The notes under the pieces were generated by a model, which did not search any database, was not told where the DNA came from, and was given only the letters and a program-made list of their open reading frames with translations. The translations under genes were made by a program, and so were the position numbers. A stretch of DNA of 64,000 nucleotides from Gammaproteobacteria bacterium (GTDB lineage: Bacteria > Pseudomonadota > Gammaproteobacteria > UBA6429 > Thiohalophilaceae): positions 1-64,000 of the forward strand of contig JAOULO010000014.1 in assembly GCA_029881995.1 (NCBI GenBank), in the 5' to 3' direction. Of this stretch, positions 8,684 to 16,259 are shown in pieces (the stretch's first letter is position 1; every line of letters begins with the position of its first letter).

Positions 8684-9283
8684 ATGGATAAACGTCAACA
8701 AATTCGCACTGAGATGCGCACTAAACGCCAGCAACTCAGCCTGGCTGAACGTGAATCCGCCGCGCTTCAGCTGTGTCATCAGCTGGATCGTTCAAGACTC
8801 TTTAATACCAGCCAGCATATTGCCTTATATCTCACTAATGATGGTGAAATCGATCCCTTCTACCTGATGCAGGCAGCCTGGCAACGAGCAAAACACTGCT
8901 ACTTACCGGTACTGGCTATGCGACCAGCCAATAAACTCTGGTTTATCGACTATCAACCCGATACCCCTCTTTGCAATAACCGTTTTGGGATCCCCGAACC
9001 CATACATCAGAATAAACAACGCCAGTTCAAAACTCGCCAGCTAGATCTTATCTTGATGCCATTGGTTGCCTTTGATCTGGAAGGTAATCGCCTGGGTATG
9101 GGGGGCGGCTTTTATGATCGAACACTGTCATATCTCAAACAACGACGCTACTGGCACAAACCCAAACTGGTAGGACTGGCCTATGAGTTTCAACATCACA
9201 GCTCACTACCAGAGCAGTACTGGGATGTCCCATTGGATGCTATTGCAACGGAAAAAGCAGTTTACATCATCAATTCACGATAA
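8684..9283 (+). CDS. ygfA: 5-formyltetrahydrofolate cyclo-ligase
   Basis: ATP-dependent enzyme (199 aa) converting 5-formyl-THF to 5,10-methenyl-THF. The family signature LVAFDLEGNRLGMGGGFYDR is present around residues 126-146, and the basic N-terminus (RTEMRTKRQQLS) fits the family. The start is the ATG at 8684. The frame remains open back to 8573, but that stretch is inside 6S RNA and encodes nothing conserved. It is probably processed from a transcript shared with 6S RNA, as in E. coli. No convincing Shine-Dalgarno is visible. Confidence 0.93.
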   Translation: MDKRQQIRTEMRTKRQQLSLAERESAALQLCHQLDRSRLFNTSQHIALYLTNDGEIDPFYLMQAAWQRAKHCYLPVLAMRPANKLWFIDYQPDTPLCNNRFGIPEPIHQNKQRQFKTRQLDLILMPLVAFDLEGNRLGMGGGFYDRTLSYLKQRRYWHKPKLVGLAYEFQHHSSLPEQYWDVPLDAIATEKAVYIINSR

Positions 9284-9327
9284 CATTATCTATATATGCT
9301 TTTTCACATAGACTTTAGGGCAATTTT

Positions 9328-9798
9328 ATGAAGTATTGGCTTATGAAGACGGAACCAGATGTCTTCAGCATTGAGGATCTCTATAAGAAGCCCAGGAAAA
9401 CAGAACATTGGGATGGCGTGCGAAACTATCAGGCCCGCAATATGATGCGGGACGAGATGAAAAAGGGTGATCAGGTATTTTTCTATCACTCCAATTGCAA
9501 GGAGCCTGGTATTGTTGGTATTGCCGAGGTAGCAAAAGAAGGCTATCCAGATTTCACGGCAAATGATCCTAAGTCAAAGTACTATGATCCCAAAAACAAT
9601 CCGGACAAGCCCCGTTGGTACATGGTGGATATCTGCTTCAAACGCCAGTTTCAACGTACGATCAGCCTATCAGAACTGAAAAACTATAAAACTCTTACCG
9701 ATATGCGTCTGCTAGCTCGTGGTAATCGCTTATCAGTGATGCCGGTGAGCAAAAAACACTGGGATTTTATTCTTAAGCTGGACAATAAGGGCGAATAA
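9328..9798 (+). CDS. EVE domain-containing protein
   Basis: A single EVE (PUA-like) domain protein of 156 residues, related to eukaryotic THYN1. EVE domains bind modified bases or RNA; the ligand here is unknown. Typical features are the opening YWLMKTEPDVFSIEDL, WDGVRNYQARN, and MKKGDQVFFYHSN followed by GIVGIAEV. It lies 45 bp after ygfA, an arrangement common in proteobacteria, and is probably co-transcribed with it. The ATG at 9328 follows AGGGCAA. Confidence 0.92.
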   Translation: MKYWLMKTEPDVFSIEDLYKKPRKTEHWDGVRNYQARNMMRDEMKKGDQVFFYHSNCKEPGIVGIAEVAKEGYPDFTANDPKSKYYDPKNNPDKPRWYMVDICFKRQFQRTISLSELKNYKTLTDMRLLARGNRLSVMPVSKKHWDFILKLDNKGE

Positions 9799-10473
9799 CT
9801 CTCAGAAGCATATCTATAGTCCCTCTTTGAGTCCAAACAGCCTCTTTAGTTAGGAAACCTACTATAGATAAAGCTGCATAAAGCCAAATCACCGCTCTAG
9901 AAGTAGAAATTTTATAAAAAATACTGTTTGGGGTACCTGTTCCAAACAACTTATAGCGTCGTATTGAAGAAATTTTTTAATTTATGAGCAAATTTGGTGC
10001 TTGATAAGCTTAATTTGAGCTTCAAGTGTCAGAGATTCTATAAACTATTAGTAAATTAAATATAAAAATGTAAAGCAAACCGACATTTCTATAAAAAATC
10101 ATGTTCAGTTATTTATAAAATTGATCGTTTTTATAAAAATTTTTAACTTTAGCGCGTAAATTTTATAATAATTCTGCATTCAACAAGCTCTGTAATCCAT
10201 TTTTTACTACTTAAGCGTCAAAAATTTGTTCAAACTAGTAAAATATTTCTAAAAATCATAAAGATTTTGCATTCAAACATGAAATTTTTTCTTTTAAACG
10301 TCAAATTTTTGAAATTTTTTACTGAAAACTGTTTGTTTAAACGTTTTACACATCAAATTTTATAAAACTTATAGTAAACAGTAGCTAACATTAAAAAAAT
10401 AATGCATCACGCTAGCATTTTATGCTAACTTAGCTATACTCACGTAAACTCAGTGTCCAATGGAGGGTTGATA
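9799..10473. other. AT-rich gene-free spacer
   Basis: About 675 bp without a credible coding frame and far richer in A and T than its surroundings. TTTATAAAA-like words recur (for example near 9911, 10087, 10117, 10132, 10162 and 10359). A perfect 10-bp inverted repeat (TATCTATAGT 9811-9820, ACTATAGATA 9861-9870) brackets 40 nt just after the EVE gene. A second pair, TGTTTGG/CCAAACA, lies at 9925-9948, and TAGCAT/ATGCTA at 10413-10427 is just before a TATACT box (10435) for the next gene. It could be a promoter region bound by nucleoid proteins; nothing more can be claimed. Confidence 0.5.
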
Positions 10474-10737
10474 ATGGCAACCAAAAAGAAAACAGCAAAG
10501 AAAAAGGCTAAGAAGAAGACAGCCAAAAAGAAGACAGCCAAGAAAAAGGCTAAGAAGAAAGCAGCTAAAAAGAAAGTAGCTAAAAAGAAAGCAAAGAAAA
10601 AAGCCAAGAAAAAGGCTAAGAAAAAAGCCAAGAAAAAGGCTAAGAAAAAAGCCAAGAAAAAGGCTAAGAAGAAAGCCAAGAAAAAGGCTAAGAAGAAAAC
10701 CACAAAGAAAAAGGCCGCTCGTCGTAAAAAGCGGTAA
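10474..10737 (+). CDS. Lysine-rich histone H1-like repeat protein
   Basis: An 87-residue protein built almost wholly of KKKAK / KKKTA repeats, ending in AARRKKR; essentially only Lys, Ala, Thr, Arg and one Val. Such low-complexity basic proteins resemble the C-terminal tail of eukaryotic H1 and bacterial AlgP/HctB-type proteins, and are expected to bind DNA or RNA electrostatically and compact the nucleoid. GGAGGG at 10462-10467 precedes the ATG at 10474 at good distance. The repeats are near-identical at DNA level (AAGAAAAAGGCT units), so length may vary by slippage. Preceded by the AT-rich spacer and followed by a strong terminator, so it is a single-gene unit. Confidence 0.85.
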   Translation: MATKKKTAKKKAKKKTAKKKTAKKKAKKKAAKKKVAKKKAKKKAKKKAKKKAKKKAKKKAKKKAKKKAKKKAKKKTTKKKAARRKKR

Positions 10738-10766
10738 GCAGGAGAGGGAAACCTCGATAGCAATTA

Positions 10767-10793
10767 AAAAGGGCCTGATTTCAGGCCCTTTTT
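10767..10793. terminator. Bidirectional rho-independent terminator
   Basis: GGGCCTGA (10771-10778) pairs with TCAGGCCC (10781-10788), with A-tract before and T-tract after. It serves both the histone-like gene on the plus strand and ilvA on the minus strand. Confidence 0.9.
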
Positions 10794-10817
10794 CTATTCA
10801 TTCAACAAAACCCTAAG

Positions 10818-12335
10818 TTATTTTCCAAGAAACAATCGATAGGCCGGATTATTCGTTTCTTCCTGCCAGTGATACCCCAATCCCTCTAAAAATTTATGAA
10901 CTTCCGCCTCTTCATTATCAGGAATCTGTATCCCAACCAGTACTCGACCATAATCGGCACCATGATTACGATAATGAAACAGACTGATGTTCCATTGTTG
11001 GCCCATTTTATTGAGAAAGCGCAATAAAGCACCAGGCCGCTCTGGAAACTCAAATCGAAACAGTCGTTCATCCAATACCTGATTAGAATGACCACCGACC
11101 ATATAACGAATATGAATCTTGGCAATCTCATTATCGGTCATGTCCAGTAATGGATAGCCCCTGTTCTCCAGGGTCTGCAACAATTTAAGCTTTTCGCTAC
11201 TACCCTGTTTCATCTGTATACCGACAAAAATATGGGCGTTTGTGGAATCGGCAAAGCGATAATTAAATTCTGTAATACCCCGCTTACCGATAATTTCACA
11301 AAATTCACGAAAGCTACCTGGTCTTTCCGGGATGGTCACAGCTAACAATACTTCTCGTTGTTCACCCAGTTCAGCACGTTCAGCCACATGTCGTAGGCGA
11401 TCAAAGTTCATATTGGCACCACTGACAATGGCCACCAGGGTCTGTTGAGAACACTTTTCTCGTTCCACATATTTTTTAATACCTGCAACCGCCAGGGCCC
11501 CAGCAGGTTCAGCAATCATACGGGTATCGTCAAAGATATCCTTAATCGCGGCACAGATCTCATCCGTCGTTACCAGCAGCATCTCATCAACATATTTGGA
11601 GGCAATACGATAGGGTTCTTCGCCTGCCTGTCTCACGGCTACCCCATCGGCAAAAATACCAACCTGATCAAGAATGACACGCTCATTTTGTTTGAGAGCC
11701 TGATACATACAGGCGGCATCATCGGGCTCAACACCGATAATCTTTATTTCTGGATGGACCGACTTTATATAAGCAGCAACCCCAGCAATCAGGCCACCGC
11801 CCCCAACCGGGACAAAAATCGCATCGATCGGATTCGAGTATTGGTTAGTGATCTCCATGGCCACAGTACCCTGGCCGGCAATAACATAAGGATCATCATA
11901 AGGATGGACAAAGGTCATGCCCTGTTCCTGTTCCAGTTCTCGGGCATGCTTATAAGCATCATCGTAGGCATTACCAACTAGCACCACTTCACCACCCAGT
12001 TGCCTGACGGCATTGACCTTGATGTCTGGTGTTGTTTTGGGCATGACAATCACGGCCCTGAGGTTCATTTTACTGGCGGCCAGGGCCACACCCTGGGCAT
12101 GATTACCTGCAGATGCGGCAATAACTCCCTTTTCACTCACCGATTCAGGCAGGTGAATCATTTTGTTATAGGCACCTCGCAGCTTAAAGGAAAAAACCTG
12201 CTGCAGATCCTCTCGTTTCAATAGCACCTGGTTTTCAAGTCGGCGGGACAGGCCTTTGGCCAGATCCAGGGGGGATTCCTGGGCCACATCATAAACCGGG
12301 GCCTGGCGAATCATTTCTAGGTATTTTTCAAGCAT
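10818..12335 (-). CDS. ilvA: Threonine ammonia-lyase, biosynthetic
   Basis: PLP enzyme deaminating threonine to 2-oxobutanoate, the first step of isoleucine synthesis. The 505 residues fit the long biosynthetic form: a catalytic PLP domain with the Schiff-base lysine in SFKLRGAYN (Lys51) and the phosphate-binding loop PVGGGGLIAG, followed by two C-terminal ACT-like regulatory domains (about 330-500), which give isoleucine feedback inhibition in the family. Divergent from rpiA, with a gap of about 140 bp. Closes at the bidirectional terminator. Confidence 0.96.
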   Translation of the reverse strand: MLEKYLEMIRQAPVYDVAQESPLDLAKGLSRRLENQVLLKREDLQQVFSFKLRGAYNKMIHLPESVSEKGVIAASAGNHAQGVALAASKMNLRAVIVMPKTTPDIKVNAVRQLGGEVVLVGNAYDDAYKHARELEQEQGMTFVHPYDDPYVIAGQGTVAMEITNQYSNPIDAIFVPVGGGGLIAGVAAYIKSVHPEIKIIGVEPDDAACMYQALKQNERVILDQVGIFADGVAVRQAGEEPYRIASKYVDEMLLVTTDEICAAIKDIFDDTRMIAEPAGALAVAGIKKYVEREKCSQQTLVAIVSGANMNFDRLRHVAERAELGEQREVLLAVTIPERPGSFREFCEIIGKRGITEFNYRFADSTNAHIFVGIQMKQGSSEKLKLLQTLENRGYPLLDMTDNEIAKIHIRYMVGGHSNQVLDERLFRFEFPERPGALLRFLNKMGQQWNISLFHYRNHGADYGRVLVGIQIPDNEEAEVHKFLEGLGYHWQEETNNPAYRLFLGK

Positions 12336-12472
12336 TTTATTCTACAAAGTCGAGTTTTAAGGCCTTTGGCTGGATATGGCAGGGCTTTGCCTAATATAAT
12401 GGCTACCACCTTGTCCAACAATGCTTAATGACAAATTGCTGCCGTTTTTCTATCGGTAAGTGGAGTAAGAGA

Positions 12473-13132
12473 ATGAATCAAGACGAAATGAAACAGGCCG
12501 TTGCCAAAGCGGCCATCGAATATGTCGTACCAGGGACCATCATTGGTGTCGGTACCGGATCAACGGCCAATTTCTTTATTGATGAACTGGCCAGCATAAA
12601 AGGCAAGATCGAAGGTACAGTTGCTAGTTCAGTCGCCAGTGCCGAACGCCTCAAGGGACACGGTATTCCTGTGTTCGACCTGAATGCAGTGGATGGAATC
12701 TCGGTTTATATCGATGGTGCCGATGAGTCCACCAAACACCTGCACCTGGTTAAAGGGGGCGGTGGCGCCCTGACTCGAGAGAAGATTGTCGCTGCTGCCA
12801 GTGAAAAATTTGTCTGCATCGCCGATGAATCGAAACTGGTGGATCGATTAGGCAAGTTTCCCCTGCCAGTGGAAGTCATCCCCATGGCCAGAAGCCTGGT
12901 GGCCCGTGAAATTATTAAGAAGATTGGTGGTGAACCCGTCCTGCGTGAAGGCTTCACTACTGATAACGGTAATATCATTCTCGATATTCATAACCTGGAT
13001 ATCATGGACCCGGTCAAGACTGAAGAGATCCTCAATGATATTACCGGCGTAGTCACCAATGGTCTGTTTGCCATGAAACCGGCCAATACCCTGCTACTCG
13101 GTTGTCAGGATGGCGTAAAAGTCATCGAATAA
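12473..13132 (+). CDS. rpiA: Ribose-5-phosphate isomerase A
   Basis: Interconverts ribose 5-phosphate and ribulose 5-phosphate in the pentose phosphate pathway. 219 residues from the ATG at 12473, the same length as E. coli RpiA; GGAG lies upstream, while the open frame back to 12428 adds unconserved residues. Signature segments are [22 protein letters not shown] and [11 protein letters not shown], which carries the catalytic glutamate and lysine. The ilvA/rpiA divergent arrangement is common in gammaproteobacteria. Confidence 0.96.
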   Translation: MNQDEMKQAVAKAAIEYVVPGTIIGVGTGSTANFFIDELASIKGKIEGTVASSVASAERLKGHGIPVFDLNAVDGISVYIDGADESTKHLHLVKGGGGALTREKIVAAASEKFVCIADESKLVDRLGKFPLPVEVIPMARSLVAREIIKKIGGEPVLREGFTTDNGNIILDIHNLDIMDPVKTEEILNDITGVVTNGLFAMKPANTLLLGCQDGVKVIE

Positions 13133-13151
13133 TAAGACTTCGATTACCCTA

Positions 13152-13352
13152 ATGACACGAATTCTCATCGGTCTGGGTATCCTCCTGATTATCCTCGGCC
13201 TGATCTGGCCCTGGCTGCAAAAGCTTGGGCTGTTCAGGTTGCCAGGGGATATCATTATAGAGAAAGAAAACTTCCGATTTTATTTTCCCATTACCAGCGC
13301 GATTATAATCAGTATCGTCCTAAGCCTGATTTTTCTTTTCTTTAGGCGCTAG
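13152..13352 (+). CDS. DUF2905 family small membrane protein
   Basis: A 66-residue protein with two hydrophobic helices separated by the conserved LPGDIIIEKENFRFYFPIT segment, which is the hallmark of DUF2905. Function unknown. It starts 19 bp after rpiA and is likely co-transcribed with it. No clear Shine-Dalgarno is seen. Confidence 0.85.
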   Translation: MTRILIGLGILLIILGLIWPWLQKLGLFRLPGDIIIEKENFRFYFPITSAIIISIVLSLIFLFFRR

Positions 13353-13385
13353 AATCAGTTTCCGAACTTTATAAATCCAGCTGAA

Positions 13386-13413
13386 ATAAAAAACCCCGAT
13401 CGAATGACCGGGG
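13386..13413 (-). terminator. Rho-independent terminator of the porin gene
   Basis: CCCCGATC (13394-13401) pairs imperfectly with GACCGGGG (13406-13413); on the minus strand the stem is followed by a run of T (13393 to 13388). It closes the minus-strand porin transcript and may also act weakly on the plus strand. Confidence 0.8.
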
Positions 13414-13483
13414 TAATATGCACAGACGATTTATTATTGTTATCTATTAGAGCAAATACTTCTCACTACTCGCTCACTATTTC

Positions 13484-14926
13484 TTAGAAAATTACCAGAA
13501 TCTGGGCAGACAGACGGTCATCTACACTATCCAGAATCTTATTGGCATTATGGTCAGCCGGAAGATTGGGTGCCTCTGCCTCACGCTGCTCATAGTTAAT
13601 AATCAGGCGACTTTTCTTGTTAAAGAAATACTGTACACCAAGGGTATTTGTTTCAAATTTACGCTCCTTGGCAGCAACATCTGTCATACGATTATATTCA
13701 TCATAACGGAAGTCAACTTCCAGTTTTGGTGTAATGGCATAGCCAACATGGAGATACATACCATCTGCTTTACCAATTGGTTCCATGTTGAACGAAGCAT
13801 TTAGCTGACCATCACCGCCCACATCACCATTGGTTGTGAACTTTCCAGCTGCACCAGCAGGTAATTTGGATTTTGTTCCAGCCACTGCACCACCGTCTGT
13901 TCCATTAAAGATCATACCATCTGCCTTAATGGCCTCAAATGCGGCACGGTAGTTTCCCTTTTTAAAGGTAAAACCATAACCTGAACGTTTGCGGTCAAAT
14001 TGTTTTTCTTCATCATCAGATGCAACGGCATTTCCCTTTTCCAGGGTCAGATTGCGTTTACCTTCCTGATTCCAGGCAAACAGCTTAAATCCCTGGCGAC
14101 GGGGTCCTTTACCACCAAAGACTTTTTCAGTAGAAAGATAGGCATAAGTTTCCATTTCTCCATCATTATCACCGCGGGTAATCCCATTTCCGTTACCAAC
14201 CATATAAGCATAGCTCGTATCCCAACCACTCAGGTTAAATGAGTTGAATACCTGAATACCTGTATCGCGAAAGGCACCAACTGGGCCAGTCGGCTTGTTC
14301 ACCTGTCCACTGTCAGAGGCTGTATTTGGACCAGCATTGGGACTAACAAATGTACCTGAACCATCATATTTGAAGAAACGCTCAAGTAACAGACCATTTG
14401 TGGCACCCGTAAAATTGATATAGTCAAAAACGTGAATGGCCTGCAGACCTTCTTCAGAACCCGGTGTCTTGAATGTACCGACTCGGAAACGTGCAAAATC
14501 TTTTAAGTGGTTTAAAGTGACACTGGCATCGGTCACTTTGGCACTGCCACCATCACCACGGGTAATACCATTATTACCAAATTCTGCCAGTAAAAAATAG
14601 TTAACATTGCTATCAAGTGGCATACCAGTGCCACGCACACCTAATCTGGCACGTAACATATTAAAACCTTCACTAGATTTAAGATCCGGACGCATCTGGT
14701 TGAGGATCATGTCCTCGCCCTTCCAGGGACCAGCTTTGATTTTTGTACCATCCGTTTTGGTGTATTCAGGTTGTATAAAACCCCAGACTTTGGCTCTCGG
14801 TGCAGAACCTTCAGGTTCAGTACCCTGTAGCATCAACCAGTTGGCGGCATTGGCAGGTGCAACTATACCTCCCAGCATAGTCGCCAAAATTGCCGAAGAA
14901 GCAACTTTTGATAAATTTATTTTCAT
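13484..14926 (-). CDS. Outer-membrane porin, OprO/OprP-like
   Basis: A 480-residue outer-membrane barrel with a signal peptide (cleavage near PANA-ANW) and alternating strand pattern; the C-terminus ends QILVIF, with the terminal Phe needed for barrel insertion. The overall layout (VWGFIQPEY, MLRARLGVRGTG, FRVGTFKTPGSEEGLQ) resembles phosphate-selective porins O and P, although the conserved lysine ladder cannot be assessed by eye, so substrate is open. It is 48 bp downstream of the secreted DsrE-family gene and in the same direction, with GGGGAG before the ATG, so both are expected to come from the ECF-type promoter at 15510-15535. Its position beside a sigma/anti-sigma pair suggests stress-controlled expression. 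Confidence 0.75.
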   Translation of the reverse strand: MKINLSKVASSAILATMLGGIVAPANAANWLMLQGTEPEGSAPRAKVWGFIQPEYTKTDGTKIKAGPWKGEDMILNQMRPDLKSSEGFNMLRARLGVRGTGMPLDSNVNYFLLAEFGNNGITRGDGGSAKVTDASVTLNHLKDFARFRVGTFKTPGSEEGLQAIHVFDYINFTGATNGLLLERFFKYDGSGTFVSPNAGPNTASDSGQVNKPTGPVGAFRDTGIQVFNSFNLSGWDTSYAYMVGNGNGITRGDNDGEMETYAYLSTEKVFGGKGPRRQGFKLFAWNQEGKRNLTLEKGNAVASDDEEKQFDRKRSGYGFTFKKGNYRAAFEAIKADGMIFNGTDGGAVAGTKSKLPAGAAGKFTTNGDVGGDGQLNASFNMEPIGKADGMYLHVGYAITPKLEVDFRYDEYNRMTDVAAKERKFETNTLGVQYFFNKKSRLIINYEQREAEAPNLPADHNANKILDSVDDRLSAQILVIF

Positions 14927-14974
14927 TAGAAATCTCCCCTAAAACATTTATTTGTTTCGAATAAGTAAGTGTGC

Positions 14975-15421
14975 TTATGGTTTTACGAGGGTGTAACCCT
15001 GCTTGACCAGATCAATAATCCTGACCACACCGGCATCAACCTTGACTGCATGTTGATTCAGTTCTGGATCACTACCCAGTTTCTTTGCCATGTTTTTTAT
15101 TGTGTTTTTACAGGCACTAAAGCGCACACCGTTACTGACCAGACTATTCACACGACCTTTATTGGAATTTTCTGCAAACAACAGTCTTAGACCTGGTCCA
15201 AAGGCAACGATCTCAACATCCACTTGATCAGGGCCATAGTGCTTGATCAGGTTATTGGCCACATTCAGGACAAGCGTCTGTTTAAATGGATTAGGATCAC
15301 TGATTTGCAATACCACTTTCTTATCAGCAAACGATTTTTTAGCAGCCTGTGCGTTGAAGCTTGTCAGCATCATGCCAAGCGATAGACAGGTAGCGATTAA
15401 CGCTACGATTGAACGTTTCAT
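14975..15421 (-). CDS. Periplasmic DsrE-family protein
   Basis: A 148-residue exported protein: signal peptide (about 1-26, ending NAQA), then a single DsrE/TusD-like alpha/beta domain (KKVVLQISD, VEIVAFGPGLRLL, GVRFSACKNTIKN, QGYTLVKP). Family members of this periplasmic type keep one cysteine in an AC-x-NT-like motif, here Cys104; it can carry sulfur or act in redox in relatives, but the reaction here is unknown. The start at 15421 is chosen because GGGGAG precedes it and because it begins the signal peptide; the open frame to 15541 is discarded. It is the first gene of a two-gene unit with the porin and divergent from the sigma factor gene. Its domain looks homologous to the C-terminal part of the anti-sigma factor at 16256. 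Confidence 0.85.
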   Translation of the reverse strand: MKRSIVALIATCLSLGMMLTSFNAQAAKKSFADKKVVLQISDPNPFKQTLVLNVANNLIKHYGPDQVDVEIVAFGPGLRLLFAENSNKGRVNSLVSNGVRFSACKNTIKNMAKKLGSDPELNQHAVKVDAGVVRIIDLVKQGYTLVKP

Positions 15422-15509
15422 GGATTTTCTCCCCAGCTTGTTAGATTTAATACAAAAATAATTATTTTTTAATTCCCTTCCATGGGATCTTTGGTCTTTC
15501 AAATAGCTT

Positions 15510-15535
15510 GACGTAACAAGCTGAAGATTTATTCC
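15510..15535 (-). promoter_or_regulatory. ECF-type promoter for the dsrE-like/porin unit
   Basis: On the minus strand the sequence reads GTTTGGAATAAA (GGAAT at 15535-15531), a 17-nt spacer, then CGTC (15513-15510). The same -35-like block, spacer and -10-like block occur in front of the sigma factor gene on the plus strand. GGAA-containing -35 and CGTC-containing -10 elements are typical of ECF sigma factors. It lies about 90 bp upstream of the DsrE-like start. Confidence 0.75.
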
Positions 15536-15627
15536 AAACAATTTAAAATTTTTTGTATATTAGCTTTCAGTTATATATTAATAACTGTTAATTTAGAAAC
15601 AGTCTTAATGATCCCTGCATATAGTTT

Positions 15628-15653
15628 GGAATAAAAATCCCGCTTACCACGTC
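15628..15653 (+). promoter_or_regulatory. ECF-type promoter for the sigma/anti-sigma operon
   Basis: GTTTGGAATAAA with GGAAT at 15628-15632, a 17-nt spacer, and CGTC at 15650-15653, followed by AA. It matches the divergent promoter at 15510-15535 in both elements and in spacing, and lies 48 bp before the sigma factor ATG. This is the expected layout for autoregulation by the encoded ECF sigma factor. A sigma70-like TATAAT-type word (TATAAT at 15660-15665) is also nearby. Confidence 0.75.
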
Positions 15654-15701
15654 AATTGTTATAATGCGGTCCGGGGGATAACCAGCAACAGGGAATAAGC
15701 A

Positions 15702-16259
15702 ATGAAGAATCCAATATTGGGGTATTGCCAAATCCGGGACTTTAGACAGCGTCTATCCAATAATAGATCCAGGCTATACCGTCTGGCTTACAGTTGGTGC
15801 CATCAGCATGAACTTGCTGATGACCTGACCCAGGAGACAATGGCAAAGGCCTTAAAAAATATAAAACAACTTCGTGATCCAGAAGCATTGGACAGTTGGT
15901 TGTATGGGATATTAAACAACTGCTGGCGGGATTATCTGAGAGCAAAAAAGAACCTGGAAAATATCGATGATGTTGTCATGATAAATGAAGAAACCCCAGA
16001 ATCAACATTTGAAAGACAGGACCTGTGTAATATTATCCAGTCACAAATGCAGCAATTAAACTTAGGTCAACGACAGGTACTCAGCCTGGTTGACCTGCAG
16101 GGCTGCAGCTATGAAGATGTTGCCAAGGTTCTGGATATACCAGTTGGTACCGTAATGAGCCGACTATCAAGAGCAAGAAAAAATCTTGCCGACGCTTTGC
16201 TGGAATATAGACCTGTCAATACAGGTCAACATAATAAGATACTCAGGAGAATTGTATGA
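15702..16259 (+). CDS. ECF RNA polymerase sigma factor
   Basis: A 185-residue extracytoplasmic-function sigma factor. Sigma region 2 is at about 20-90 (RLYRLAYSWCHQHELADDL, then TQETMAKAL) and sigma region 4 at about 110-170, with the helix-turn-helix in YEDVAKVLDIPVGTVMSRLS. There is no region 3, as expected. It overlaps the anti-sigma gene by ATGA (16256-16259), so the two are translationally coupled. It probably drives its own operon and the divergent dsrE-like/porin unit from the twin GGAAT-N17-CGTC promoters. The ECF group cannot be assigned by eye. Confidence 0.92.
   Translation: MKNPILGYCQIRDFRQRLSNNRSRLYRLAYSWCHQHELADDLTQETMAKALKNIKQLRDPEALDSWLYGILNNCWRDYLRAKKNLENIDDVVMINEETPESTFERQDLCNIIQSQMQQLNLGQRQVLSLVDLQGCSYEDVAKVLDIPVGTVMSRLSRARKNLADALLEYRPVNTGQHNKILRRIV

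Noticed and set aside
10440-10763. Minus-strand frame of repeated Phe-Leu-Ala residues opposite the histone-like gene
   Set aside because: It is the mirror of the Lys-Ala repeat codons. The plus-strand frame has a strong ribosome site and terminator; the minus frame has neither.
11445-11981. 178-codon plus-strand frame inside ilvA
   Set aside because: Shadow of the conserved threonine deaminase frame; no family similarity.
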